Source: Sphingobacterium allocomposti (GTDB lineage Bacteria; Bacteroidota; Bacteroidia; Sphingobacteriales; Sphingobacteriaceae). Taken from it: DNA of 64,000 nt. Position numbers and translations under genes: made by a program. The notes beneath the pieces are model-generated. The model worked only from the letters and a program-made list of their open reading frames with translations. It did not search any database and had not been told where the DNA came from. The stretch spans positions 25,922 to 89,921 of the forward strand of contig NZ_VNHX01000020.1 in NCBI RefSeq assembly GCF_008124885.1. The letters are read 5' to 3'. Of the stretch, positions 25,884 to 35,415 are shown in pieces. The first letter of the stretch is position 1. Each line of letters opens with the position of its first letter.

Positions 25884-26879
25884 ATGAAAAAGAGTTTTCA
25901 CTTAGGTCTGTACGAACATTTCGATCCGGTTAGGACAGCAGACTCCCTTGTACATCTGAAACAGGGGGTCACGATGCCTAACGCCGAGGCGAGCTATTGG
26001 AAACAGCAGGACGAGGAAGCCGTGCTGCAGGAGTTCGACGGACACTACGGCTTTCTCTACTATATCGACGTCCGGCTAGACAGGCAGCGGCATATCCCCG
26101 TTGAGGTTGACCGCGCCGATATGCACATTTTATACGTCCTGCAGAGCCCGGGCCAGACCCGCCTATACGATACGGACGTACGCCCGGTGTGCCAGCTGGA
26201 TTCACAGCGCGCCGTATACCTCTATCTTCCGCCCGAAGAATACAGCTTATGCCTGCCACGTGGACGGACACGGCTTTTCGGATTTTACTTCCGGGCTAAA
26301 ATATTCCGACGGGGCAACGAGCGCCCTTACGATTTTCTTAGGCCGCTGCTTGAGGCCTACCGAACGGGGTCGGGCACAGCTCTATCCACCGCTGATTTTA
26401 GCATCGGCCTGCGCACACGCTTTCTGATCGAGACCCTTTGCCGCGATATACGTCCCAAAGAACTCCGTAACGAAAGTTTTATTATGGATAAGCTCACGCG
26501 GTTAATTGCGCTGTCCAGAGAGACAATTCTTCCGGCGGCCACCCGTGCCGAGCGGCTGCGCAGAACCGCGGAACGGGCCCGGGAACTGCTCGCCCTGTAT
26601 GTGGAGCGCGACGGGCAGAGCGTACAACTCTCGCAGATCGCCGCCGACCTCGGCGAGAGCCTGACCCGCATCAGCCGCAAACATAAGCAGTACTTCGGGC
26701 AGACGCTGCAAAAGCACCGCGAAGAACTGCTCCTTGCCAGAGCCTGTGATCTGCTGCACAGCGGCCTGTCCCCTACGGAGTGCGCCTACGCACTCAACTA
26801 CAACTCGCCCGAAAGCTTCTTCCATTTCTTTAAGGCCAAAATGGGACTGAGCCCGCTGACTTATCTTAAGACACAATAG
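25884..26879 (+). CDS. AraC family transcriptional regulator
   Basis: The 331-residue protein has a sensor part with beta strands (YDTDVRPVCQLDSQRAVYLY) and a C-terminal AraC domain (VQLSQIAADLGESLTRISRK; LSPTECAYALNYNSPESFFHFF). It precedes the lipoprotein/MauE/SusCD locus and is the likely local regulator. GC content is high, as in its neighbours. Confidence 0.82.
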   Translation: MKKSFHLGLYEHFDPVRTADSLVHLKQGVTMPNAEASYWKQQDEEAVLQEFDGHYGFLYYIDVRLDRQRHIPVEVDRADMHILYVLQSPGQTRLYDTDVRPVCQLDSQRAVYLYLPPEEYSLCLPRGRTRLFGFYFRAKIFRRGNERPYDFLRPLLEAYRTGSGTALSTADFSIGLRTRFLIETLCRDIRPKELRNESFIMDKLTRLIALSRETILPAATRAERLRRTAERARELLALYVERDGQSVQLSQIAADLGESLTRISRKHKQYFGQTLQKHREELLLARACDLLHSGLSPTECAYALNYNSPESFFHFFKAKMGLSPLTYLKTQ

Positions 26880-26900
26880 ACGTCCGGCCACGCCAGCGCG

Positions 26901-27524
26901 TCATTTATAGTAATATTTTACATTGCAGAACAGCACAGTATCGGTCTCTGCCGTCATATCCTCCAGGCCGTCAAACCGGTAGACGCCATCGTCAAAGAAG
27001 CCTTTGCCGGTCAGAAATCCCGTTTCGCTGCCGGAAAGCAGAATGGAGGGACCGTCTGACCGCACCTTGACGAAGCGATAAAAAGAGCGGTTGTACACCA
27101 CACCGTTATCATCCGGCAGCTTAAAACCATAAAACTGCCAGAAATCAGCATTGGTATTCCAGCGGAACAGGGAGTCGCCCGCAGCAACCTTGAACACAAA
27201 TCTGTTGGCGGCAGTCTCCAGCGGAAATTCAGCCAGTGTATCCTGTACAAGCTGCAGCGAGTCTTTAATGTACACATCAAAACTGCTACCTCCGCCATAT
27301 ATCTTCGGAAAATACGAAGCGGGATCGTCTATGATATGCGATCGGTCTACACCCCCATCCTTGGAGCCCACGAAGAGCTTGGTTTCCACAACCTCGATCC
27401 TGTCAAACCGGAAGACCGCGGGCGGAACTTCGGCGGGAACAGGTGCAGGGCTGTCTTTTGAACAGCTCAGGAAGAACAGGAATAAAAAACCGGATACGGC
27501 AGATAACGAAGCTTTATTGATCAT
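26901..27524 (-). CDS. Putative lipoprotein of the redox/SusCD locus
   Basis: The 207-residue protein has a signal peptide with lipobox (LFFLSC) and Pro-rich linker (APVPAEVPPAVF). A beta-rich domain follows, with no recognised motif. It is convergent with the AraC gene and divergent from the MauE gene across 226 bp. The position suggests a surface or periplasmic partner of the nearby uptake system. Function unknown. Confidence 0.6.
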   Translation of the reverse strand: MINKASLSAVSGFLFLFFLSCSKDSPAPVPAEVPPAVFRFDRIEVVETKLFVGSKDGGVDRSHIIDDPASYFPKIYGGGSSFDVYIKDSLQLVQDTLAEFPLETAANRFVFKVAAGDSLFRWNTNADFWQFYGFKLPDDNGVVYNRSFYRFVKVRSDGPSILLSGSETGFLTGKGFFDDGVYRFDGLEDMTAETDTVLFCNVKYYYK

Positions 27525-27750
27525 AATACGGTGATTAATGTATAATAGAGTGACAGTGCAAGTATAACCAAAACAGCATAATTTTCAAAATAAAGTGAAT
27601 TGCCGAATACACAAATACGATTTTCCATCAGTCTGCTGTATCGGTTTTTATCAGCCTAAACCAGCTGCCGCAATTTATTTTTGTTTCAGGCGCTGATAAC
27701 GCGCGTGCATATGATTATATAAAGTAAGAATAAAGCAGTAGTTAAAAAAA

Positions 27751-28404
27751 ATGAAAGCACAGATCAGACATATCATTTCACATAGCTTACACATCTTTCT
27801 GATGCTGTTCTGGCTGTATGTGGCCCTCGACAAGTTCTGGGACCTGCCTTCGTTTCATGCGGCGCTGCTCAGGCAGCCCTTTCCGGATGCCTGGGCCGAC
27901 GTGCTGTTCTGGAGCCTGCCCATGACGGAGATGGGGATATCGCTACTCTTCGTCTTGTCGAGGAAAAGGACAGCCTACCTCCTTTCCGTGCTGCTCATGC
28001 TCGCCTTCACCCTATATATAGGTTTGGGCGTGGCCGGCTTCTACCCGAAGAAGCCCTGCGGCTGTGCTTCCGTATTTAGCGGCCTATCGTGGTCGTCGCA
28101 TCTCCTCGTCAATGGCTTATTACTGGTTTCTTCTATATTGGGTTGGGTGCTCTGCAGGCGCGCGGCAACTGCAGGACGGGGCGGAAGGCGGTCCGGCTCC
28201 ATGGCGGGCTGGCTCCGCCCCGTATTTATGGACAACGCTGCGCACATGGTGTTTTTCACTTTCATATACGGTCGAAGAAGATTTCCACGGAAGTTTGCTC
28301 CTTTCCCGGCCTGGCCGGTACGTCTAAGCGAAAAAGGATACGTTTGCGGCATGATCGAAAAAAAGACGCCTATCCGGATGATATGCGTTCTTTCTGAGGG
28401 GTGA
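27751..28404 (+). CDS. MauE/DoxX-type redox-associated membrane protein, with unusual tail
   Basis: The first 150 residues have four membrane helices and a CGC motif in GFYPKKPCGCASVFSG, typical of MauE/DoxX proteins that pass reducing power to periplasmic thiol proteins. The remaining 67 residues (from about RRAATAGRGGRRSG) are basic and unlike the family, and could come from a frameshift near the natural end. The TlpA-DUF3738 protein encoded at 33570-35102 is a likely partner. A related remnant lies at 25640-25735. Confidence 0.75.
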   Translation: MKAQIRHIISHSLHIFLMLFWLYVALDKFWDLPSFHAALLRQPFPDAWADVLFWSLPMTEMGISLLFVLSRKRTAYLLSVLLMLAFTLYIGLGVAGFYPKKPCGCASVFSGLSWSSHLLVNGLLLVSSILGWVLCRRAATAGRGGRRSGSMAGWLRPVFMDNAAHMVFFTFIYGRRRFPRKFAPFPAWPVRLSEKGYVCGMIEKKTPIRMICVLSEG

Positions 28405-28443
28405 ACCCTACCAGAAAAAAATGCTGCCGGGGTTAAGAAAAGA

Positions 28444-28476
28444 GGCTGTGCCGCCCCGTTAGAGCCCGACACAGCC
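28444..28476. promoter_or_regulatory. GGCTGTG/CACAGCC stem-loop
   Basis: A 7-bp stem encloses a GC-rich loop between the MauE gene and the DUF6520 gene. No T-run follows, so it is more likely a mRNA structure than a terminator. A second small hairpin (CCTTTTTTTA/TAAAAAAAAGG, 28510-28534) lies 8 nt before the DUF6520 start and could mask or space the ribosome site. Confidence 0.4.
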
Positions 28477-28541
28477 GTTAAGGTAGATACATAGCGTTTT
28501 TTGTGGTAACCTTTTTTTAGGCGTAAAAAAAAGGCCATCAA

Positions 28542-28865
28542 ATGAAAACTATAACAATAATAAGAAAAAATTTTTTAATGGTGGTAGCATTAGCCACCGT
28601 AATCGGTTTTTCGGCATTTAAAATGGCGGAGACAACGAAGTCTGAAGATTCGCAAAGCCAGTTCTGGTTTGCTATGGATGCAAGCGGAGAAACACCGCTT
28701 CCCGGTCCGATAAGCAGCGTCGATGAAATCTGTCCTGATAAGGAGGAACAGGCTAATTGCGCACGGCTGTATAACGCTAATCAAACCACCGGATCCGGCA
28801 ACTCGAGAACGGTAATCCCGTCGGAAATTAACAACGAAGTGGACCACCGGACTCGTGTAGATTAA
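28542..28865 (+). CDS. DUF6520 family small exported protein
   Basis: The 107-residue protein has a signal-like N-terminus (NFLMVVALATVIGFSAF) and a short mature part with two Cys residues (DEICPDKEEQANCARL). This is the layout of DUF6520 proteins, which in Bacteroidota are encoded with MauE-like and SusCD genes. The role is unknown. A big stem-loop follows before the convergent SusD gene. Confidence 0.7.
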   Translation: MKTITIIRKNFLMVVALATVIGFSAFKMAETTKSEDSQSQFWFAMDASGETPLPGPISSVDEICPDKEEQANCARLYNANQTTGSGNSRTVIPSEINNEVDHRTRVD

Positions 28866-28871
28866 GAAGCA

Positions 28872-29004
28872 GGGCGTCTAAAAAACTGAAATGTATCATC
28901 CATTCCACTCAGGATCACACTTCAGCGTACTCTGTCGCACATCGACTACGCTTGCACATAGCTGGTCATATGCTCTGTGTGACAGAATACACCTTTAGAC
29001 GCCC
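28872..29004. terminator. Long convergent stem-loop terminator
   Basis: GGGCGTCTAAA (28872-28882) pairs perfectly with TTTAGACGCCC (28994-29004), enclosing about 110 nt with smaller internal hairpins. It lies between the DUF6520 gene (+) and the SusD gene (-). The core words recur in the terminator at 63.8 kb. Confidence 0.65.
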
Positions 29005-29009
29005 TCATT

Positions 29010-30371
29010 TTATTGCCTTTCATTTTGAATCATCCCCGTCAGCTCTATCACGTCAGGCTGAATAGGATATACATAGTTAGGGCTATTCGGCAACAGCTGA
29101 TAAGTCCGTCCTCCCAATCTCCTGGAAATTGTCCGTGCCGTTTCAGGTTTCAGATTCAACCGCTTCAGATCCATCCATCTAACGCCCTTAAAAACCAACT
29201 CCTTTCGTCGTTCAGATAGTACATACGCCAACGCCCGGTTTCTATCCAGTGCGGTAGGCGGCACATAGCCTTCCACCCTATTCCTCAGCAGTGTTGTCAG
29301 ATCGCGGAGCCCGGCATCCAGTTCTCCCTGTCTTATCAGACATTCGGCTCTTGTCAGTAAGCATTCTGCCACTGTCAGTCCATTAAAGTAGACAGACGAA
29401 CCATCGTAACTACCCCGGAACCCTAATCTGCCAGCGTTCATCCGAAACCACACGGTCTTCCTGAGATCATCGTCGCCATAAGACGCGTAGAGTACGGAAT
29501 CCACATTCAATCGGGAGGCGGTCATCGGCGATGGTGTGGAAGCAGCAGAATGAAATATTACTTCGCGATTAAACCTCGGCATCGGGAAGGTTAGCGCACT
29601 ATTTACTGACGACAAATCTATAATCCCCCCTTTGAAATTCGAGATCGCCAGACCCGCATAGCGCCCCGCTTCTTCGTACTTCTGAAGGTATAGGAAAACG
29701 CGGGCGAGCAGTGCTTGACAGGCCGCCTTAGAGGGCCGCGTTCTTATGTGGGTATCAACATCGGCAAAAAGCGATTCAGCCTCCTGAAGATCGGAGACGA
29801 CCCTTTGCAGGCTTTCTTCCAGGGAAGCACGGACGGACGTTTCGTGCAGCCCCGAGTTCAGCCGTAGGGGGACCCCGAGCGTGGCACGATTGTCGCCACC
29901 GGTATCATAAGCCGGTGCGTATAATATAATCTGCCTAAAAAACTGCCAGGACCTGAAGAAAAGTGCGCGGGCTTTGATTTCATTATAGCGCACGCTGTTC
30001 ATATTCGAATTTATTTTCAAAAGGCCATCCAGTACGACATTTGCCTGAAAGATGATCCTGTAAGGCGTCTTCCAATCGGAAGTGCCCGCGTCTCCTTCAA
30101 ATATATCTTTCGCCCAGACATAGGCATTCCGGTATTCCGGAGTCGAGGACAATGTTTGCCAATTTTCCTCCAGTATATAGTAGTCGTCGGCCTGTACTTC
30201 CTCCATCCAGGGCAAAAAACGGTTCATGAGGTCAGTATAGTCGAGCAGCGCCTCCATGTCGTCGAAACTTTCGGGTATGACCATCTGTTTATCCGCTTTC
30301 AGGTCTAAAAATTCTTCGCGGCACCCCATGACGAGCAGTAGTAGTATACCGTATAAAATCCTTACTTTCAT
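29010..30371 (-). CDS. SusD/RagB family nutrient-binding lipoprotein
   Basis: The 453-residue protein has a lipobox (LLLVMGCREEFLDLK) and the SusD helical TPR-like fold, with typical words such as RAECLIRQGELDAGL and a C-terminal NYVYPIQPDVI. SusD proteins sit on the cell surface as lids of SusC pores. It follows the SusC gene by 4 bp. No glycosidase or peptidase gene is adjacent, so the substrate is not indicated. Confidence 0.9.
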   Translation of the reverse strand: MKVRILYGILLLLVMGCREEFLDLKADKQMVIPESFDDMEALLDYTDLMNRFLPWMEEVQADDYYILEENWQTLSSTPEYRNAYVWAKDIFEGDAGTSDWKTPYRIIFQANVVLDGLLKINSNMNSVRYNEIKARALFFRSWQFFRQIILYAPAYDTGGDNRATLGVPLRLNSGLHETSVRASLEESLQRVVSDLQEAESLFADVDTHIRTRPSKAACQALLARVFLYLQKYEEAGRYAGLAISNFKGGIIDLSSVNSALTFPMPRFNREVIFHSAASTPSPMTASRLNVDSVLYASYGDDDLRKTVWFRMNAGRLGFRGSYDGSSVYFNGLTVAECLLTRAECLIRQGELDAGLRDLTTLLRNRVEGYVPPTALDRNRALAYVLSERRKELVFKGVRWMDLKRLNLKPETARTISRRLGGRTYQLLPNSPNYVYPIQPDVIELTGMIQNERQ

Positions 30372-30375
30372 ATCA

Positions 30376-33300
30376 TTAAAAATTTACTTTAATACCGACA
30401 GAATAGCTGCGCATCGGCGGTATGGGATAATATGCATATTCAGGGTCGATTCCATCCGTGTTTGAAACCCACAGCAGCCCGATATTATCGACATAGCCAT
30501 ATACCGTGAGACTTGATAGCTGTCTAATATTTTTCGGCCGGAACGTGTAGGAAACGTTAATATCCCTCCACCTGATATGATCGCCTTTCAGCACCAAAAC
30601 ATCTGCGTTGGCATACACAAAGTCTCGCATAGGAGACACACCAACCGCAGGCATAGCGGGGACGTCGGTGCTGTTTTCATCACCGGGCTTTTGCCACCGC
30701 TGGGCGTAGTCCACGTTGCCAATCCAGCGATCGAATAAATCCGTGTAGCGCAAACTGCTTTTTCTGAACCAATATCCAAATTTGTAGTTAATCGTAACTC
30801 CTAGAGACAGACCGCGCCACGTATACGTCGGTACCAGCGCCCCGAAATGTCGCGGCAGGGCTGATCCATGATATATGACGTCATCGTCATCGATAGCCGA
30901 CAGCACCGAGGCATACTCCTTAAAAAGCTGTCCGTCCACATATACCTGTGGGTCGCCGCTCCCGTCAAGGCCTCCCCACCGTAGGCTGTACAGCGCGTGC
31001 CGGGTCCGGCCCTCTCTTGGCCTAGGGTAGTTACTGAAGTACGACGATATTGTGTTTTCATAGTCATAGGAAACGATACGGTCTGTATTATAGCTATAGG
31101 TGTTTCTGATATGTAGATTGGCATCTTTCCACCGCTTGGTAAAATTCAGGTTTACGTCGACACCACTTGCTCTTAAGGAGGCACTGTTGCCAATGAAGAT
31201 GTTTCTGCTGCCGACACTAAAGCCTGCTGTTGGATCGAGCGTAATCTGTCCGATGAGATCGATGGCCTTTTTCCTGTAGTATTCGACGCTTCCATTAAGC
31301 ATATCTCCAAACAGCCCAAAATCCAGTCCGACGTTTAACATGCCTACCCGCTCCCAACGCAGGTCAGGATTCGGCGGCGTGAGCAACTGTATGTACGGTA
31401 GATCGGTCAAGCTTGACACGCCATATATGCCGGTGGGGTACGCCGTAAGACTTTTATTGACGTTTCCGCTATAACCGTAGGTGGTGCGAAGTTTCAGGTG
31501 GGAAAACACCGCTGTCGGGAGCCATCCCTCCTCCTTGTGAAGCAGCCATGATAATCCTGCTGACCATAAGGGGACGCCCTTTTGATTTGTTCTGACACCG
31601 AACAGGTTTGATTCGTCCTTTCTGGCACTAAGAGATGCCAGATATCTCCCCTGGTACTCGTAGCCGATATTGGTAAAATAAGATAGATACCTATCGGTTA
31701 AATCCGAAAACATCACATTGTCCGGTATCCGCTCGGTGTATCCGTCAGGAGACAAAAGGTAGTAGCTATGATAATCTACCCTGGTGTACGTCAGCGTATT
31801 ATGGTTATATCCGTACATTCGGTGGCTATTGCTCCGGTCAATATTCTCCCGACCTTCCATACCTAAGATCGCTTTTATGCCATGGTCTTTCCAGCTCTTG
31901 TCGAAGTAAGCCTGCAGCCGGACCGAATGACTACTTCCCTGCTGTTCCCGTCTGTCTAAAACTGAACCTATCGGAACGGGAAATTCAAATCCATTATCTG
32001 AAGGCTGTGCATAGCGGTTGATAAGGGACCGCGTGGAATACAGCGAACGATCCTGTAGCGATCTGGTAGACGCCCTACGCCCATCGTACTGGTATCTTGC
32101 TTCGACCTTCAACCCTATCGGCAAAGCATATGTCAATGCGGTGTTCAGCCTGGTATCCTGTCCATTCACAGCATTATCCATGTTCTGGAGATCATGGATC
32201 GGATAAAACTCCCAACTCTGCAATCCCCGGCTTTCCGCATCTTCCGTGAACGCACGTCTATAGTCCCGCCAGACCGGCAGAAAATTACCTTGGTCGTCTT
32301 GCAGCCGGGCATACGGATAGATCCGCGCCCCCCCGCCATAGAGCTGGTTTACGACCTCATGATCGTATCTTTCTCTTTGGAATATAGAGGAAAAAAGAGC
32401 GGTAAGTTCGAGACGCGGGCCGAGCTTTTGTGCAAGTGATAAGTTTATGCTCGTTCTGGTACTCCCCGTGTGGCGTACCTGTGCGTCTCCACGGTCGTGG
32501 CCGATGGATGCCATATATCGCTGGTTGACACCGCCCCCTCTTATACTAAATGCATACTGCTGATTAAACAGTCTTCTATACACATGATCTGACAGCTCCC
32601 GCCGGATATCCACCCGTTTGAGCTTTTCTATTTCGCTGTCAAGCTGCGCGTCATCCAGCTGGCCATCCCGGTTAGCTATCCAGAGTTCGACGGCTGGCGA
32701 AAGCAGGGGCCTGGCGACATCAGTCTCCTTGTTAAGATAAAAACCCTGATCGAAAAGCCACCTTTCGACCTCGATAAAATCAGGCGAAGGCAGAAAGTTT
32801 CTGTTTACGAAGAGGTCAGGTTTTTCGCTAAGCGTATTGTTGACGTTAAATTCTATATTAACAGACTCTCCGTACCGTCCCTGTTTCGTTGTTATCACCA
32901 CGACGCCATTTCCGGCGCGTGCGCCCCATATAGCCGAGGCCGCTGCGTCCTTGAGGATGGTGACACTTTCAATATCGTTGGGATTGATGGCGTTCAGATC
33001 GCCCTCGTACGGAAAATTATCCAACACGATCAATGGCGCATTATTAGACTCAATGGTACTTTGCCCTCTTATAAAGAGCTGCGTCTGGCCATCCGTCCGT
33101 TTATCAAAAAGGACAGCGTTGCTCATGTTCTCCAGCCTGCTCAACAGATCTGGGCTTACCCTCCTGTCCAACGTCTTTCTGTCCAGAAACTCAAAAGCTC
33201 CGGTAGATCGCTCTTTTGACATCTGCTGATAACCTGTTGTAACCTGCACCTCTTCCAGTACGGAGGAGGCCGGAACCATCCTTACCCTTATTTCTGTCAG

Positions 33301-33573
33301 ATCGGACGATAACGGGACGGTCTGTGCCTCAAAGCCCAGTTTGGTGACCCTGATCTCTTTGGATATGCCCGCTAAGGCTGCAGGTATCCGGAAGGTTCCC
33401 CGCCTGTCCGACTTGACTACATAATGACTTCCGGCTACTGCGATGTTGACATCTTCCAGCGGATTTCCCAGTGTATCCACAACAAATCCCTTTAGCCCGT
33501 CTTCCTGTGCAAATAAACGGACCGGTATTGCTAACAGGGCGAGTAACAGAATAAATAGCACCTGCTGCCTCAT
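30376..33573 (-). CDS. SusC/RagA family TonB-dependent outer-membrane transporter
   Basis: The 1065-residue protein has a signal peptide (ALLAIPVRLFAQED) and a carboxypeptidase-regulatory-like domain (FVVDTLGNPLEDVNIAV). The plug contains APLIVLDNFPYEGDL and AASAIWGARAGNGVVVITTK. A beta-barrel ends in VGIKVNF. It takes up a large ligand driven by TonB. It overlaps the TlpA-type gene by 4 nt and precedes SusD, so the three are one operon. Confidence 0.92.
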   Translation of the reverse strand: MRQQVLFILLLALLAIPVRLFAQEDGLKGFVVDTLGNPLEDVNIAVAGSHYVVKSDRRGTFRIPAALAGISKEIRVTKLGFEAQTVPLSSDLTEIRVRMVPASSVLEEVQVTTGYQQMSKERSTGAFEFLDRKTLDRRVSPDLLSRLENMSNAVLFDKRTDGQTQLFIRGQSTIESNNAPLIVLDNFPYEGDLNAINPNDIESVTILKDAAASAIWGARAGNGVVVITTKQGRYGESVNIEFNVNNTLSEKPDLFVNRNFLPSPDFIEVERWLFDQGFYLNKETDVARPLLSPAVELWIANRDGQLDDAQLDSEIEKLKRVDIRRELSDHVYRRLFNQQYAFSIRGGGVNQRYMASIGHDRGDAQVRHTGSTRTSINLSLAQKLGPRLELTALFSSIFQRERYDHEVVNQLYGGGARIYPYARLQDDQGNFLPVWRDYRRAFTEDAESRGLQSWEFYPIHDLQNMDNAVNGQDTRLNTALTYALPIGLKVEARYQYDGRRASTRSLQDRSLYSTRSLINRYAQPSDNGFEFPVPIGSVLDRREQQGSSHSVRLQAYFDKSWKDHGIKAILGMEGRENIDRSNSHRMYGYNHNTLTYTRVDYHSYYLLSPDGYTERIPDNVMFSDLTDRYLSYFTNIGYEYQGRYLASLSARKDESNLFGVRTNQKGVPLWSAGLSWLLHKEEGWLPTAVFSHLKLRTTYGYSGNVNKSLTAYPTGIYGVSSLTDLPYIQLLTPPNPDLRWERVGMLNVGLDFGLFGDMLNGSVEYYRKKAIDLIGQITLDPTAGFSVGSRNIFIGNSASLRASGVDVNLNFTKRWKDANLHIRNTYSYNTDRIVSYDYENTISSYFSNYPRPREGRTRHALYSLRWGGLDGSGDPQVYVDGQLFKEYASVLSAIDDDDVIYHGSALPRHFGALVPTYTWRGLSLGVTINYKFGYWFRKSSLRYTDLFDRWIGNVDYAQRWQKPGDENSTDVPAMPAVGVSPMRDFVYANADVLVLKGDHIRWRDINVSYTFRPKNIRQLSSLTVYGYVDNIGLLWVSNTDGIDPEYAYYPIPPMRSYSVGIKVNF

Positions 33574-35102
33574 CGCACACCTCCCCGCTGCCGCGATTTA
33601 ATGATAAGCATATCAATAGAACGCTTTTCCAGCACCAGCACTATCCCCTGCTCACGCAGTATTTCTCTCGTCCTTTCAAACCCACCCTCGCCTTTTATAT
33701 AACGGAGGTTAACTTTCTCACTGAGGCCCGTCTCGTCGACAATGGGGTGGGTAACCCGGCTGAAATCTGACGAAAGACTTCTGGCGAACGAGGATATGTC
33801 CGTGCTCTCGAAGTGCATGATGTCTCCTTCTTCGAAGACACGGCGTTCCTGTCCCTGAGCTGCAAACGGCAATCGGTTTTCTTCACTGACTTTCATTACC
33901 CAGCAGTCTGTCGGCTGAGGCATTATCGCAGCCTCCAGCCCATACCTGCTAGCAAAAAAGCGGTTCAATTCAGTAAAGGCGATGTCAGCGACCTCCGCCT
34001 TCTGGTCCATCGGCACTATCAGTTCATAACTATAGTAGTGCTCCCGGTGATCTGGAATAGAAGCCGACAGCGAAAAGAGGGAATCTCTATCCACCCCTTC
34101 AACGATAACGCGGTTACGGTTCCAGAAAACCCTGTCCACCCGCGAACTGACGCTTTGATACATCGTTACGGGCGAGCTGTTTAAAATCCGGAGCCTATAA
34201 CGGCCGGGCAGCACCTCGTCGACACCGCCTCCTCCGATACCATCAAGGTAGCCCGTAACGACGGAGTGATATAATAGGTCCGAAGCTGTCCCGCCGTTCC
34301 CGTCGACGAGCAGCGGAATGGTCCGGTCGTAGGAGCTATTGAATCTTTTCTCTGGCAACGCGGCCACATCGCCGGCCATAACCGCAGCCACGATATACTC
34401 CTCTATCTGAGCCGCATCCGTGATAGCAAAGACCTTGTTCTCCTTGATCCAGATCTCGTGCGGGATGGAGTTTCTCGGAAACGTCGATTTAAATATCGAA
34501 TCATTCACGACGGTCCAGACGTTCAGCGCCCGCTTTTTCAAAAAGTCGCTAATTTTCCCCCTGGGCTCAGAAGTTATCGCGACGGCCTGAAAGTCGCTGC
34601 CCATTTCTTCCGCGATCGACTCCAGTTTAGGTATTAATTTTATACACGGAGCGCACCATGTCGACCAAAAATCCAGTATGATCAGCTTTTTGTCGCGGTA
34701 GTCGTTCAGCGTGATCGTCTCCTTGCCGTCGGGATGGTTTACCACTTCCAAGGGCAGGTTCCACAACCCCTCGGGAATGGTGTCTCCCACCTGCAGCTGC
34801 CTGATCTCTAGCCGCCCATCGGCCCCGCTGTCCTTGCGGGGCTCCTGGGCATGAACTAGATTACTAAACAACGAAAACACAAAGATCGTCAGCAGGCGGC
34901 ACACGGCCGCCCGCCTATATACTATAGGTAGATGCAGAGTCGTGGATAGATCGGTTAATTTTACCTCATCTAGTAAAGAACAGATGACAGCACAAAATAA
35001 GGTGCGGCTCCTATTGTAGCGAGCGCAAAAAAATCTCTTCCATGTGCGGGCAAGCCGGCATCGCATAAGTGCATACCGCTCCCCTTTGCGTAATTTTCGC
35101 AT
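33570..35102 (-). CDS. TlpA-like thioredoxin protein with DUF3738 domain
   Basis: The N-terminal part has a hydrophobic export signal (LLTIFVFSLFSNLVHAQ), then a TlpA-type thioredoxin domain with FWSTWCAPCIKLIP (CxxC). The C-terminal half is DUF3738/TIGR03435-like (PIVDETGLSEKVNLRYI and VLEKRSIDMLIIKS). It should be a periplasmic thiol:disulfide enzyme. The first 70 residues before the signal look non-native, so translation may start later, perhaps at a GTG just before CRLLTIF. It heads the operon with SusC and SusD and may receive electrons from the MauE-type protein. Confidence 0.8.
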   Translation of the reverse strand: MRKLRKGERYALMRCRLARTWKRFFCARYNRSRTLFCAVICSLLDEVKLTDLSTTLHLPIVYRRAAVCRLLTIFVFSLFSNLVHAQEPRKDSGADGRLEIRQLQVGDTIPEGLWNLPLEVVNHPDGKETITLNDYRDKKLIILDFWSTWCAPCIKLIPKLESIAEEMGSDFQAVAITSEPRGKISDFLKKRALNVWTVVNDSIFKSTFPRNSIPHEIWIKENKVFAITDAAQIEEYIVAAVMAGDVAALPEKRFNSSYDRTIPLLVDGNGGTASDLLYHSVVTGYLDGIGGGGVDEVLPGRYRLRILNSSPVTMYQSVSSRVDRVFWNRNRVIVEGVDRDSLFSLSASIPDHREHYYSYELIVPMDQKAEVADIAFTELNRFFASRYGLEAAIMPQPTDCWVMKVSEENRLPFAAQGQERRVFEEGDIMHFESTDISSFARSLSSDFSRVTHPIVDETGLSEKVNLRYIKGEGGFERTREILREQGIVLVLEKRSIDMLIIKSRQRGGVR

Positions 35103-35271
35103 TCGTGTTGTTGGTTATGGAACGGGTACGGCGCTGACAAGCAGCAGGCCTCCTACCCTGTTCCCGGTTAGTAATAAAGTTGAAGAAGAAGAATGCGACT
35201 GCAGCGGTTTCTGATGCTGGGCTAATACGGTATCGACTGTCGCATTCTGGATAAGAACCGACCTTGTATGG

Positions 35272-35415
35272 CTGTAAAAAAATGCTACTCCCTTTTTAGA
35301 GAATTATTATTTGGAAGGAAAGAGAAAAGTCATTAATTTTAGAGTGCGAATCATAAATAACGACCGATCTATTGACCTATCCAAACGTTTGTTTTTTAAC
35401 AACCGAAGGTCGGTA
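35272..35415. repeat. Duplicated ~140-bp element, copy A
   Basis: This stretch is closely similar (I estimate about 80 percent by eye) to 56081-56221 in the same orientation. Shared blocks include GAATTATTATTTG, ATAACGACCGATCTAT and CGTTTGTTTTTTAAC. Copy A lies upstream of the TlpA/SusC/SusD operon, so it may hold that operon's promoter on the minus strand. Confidence 0.75.
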
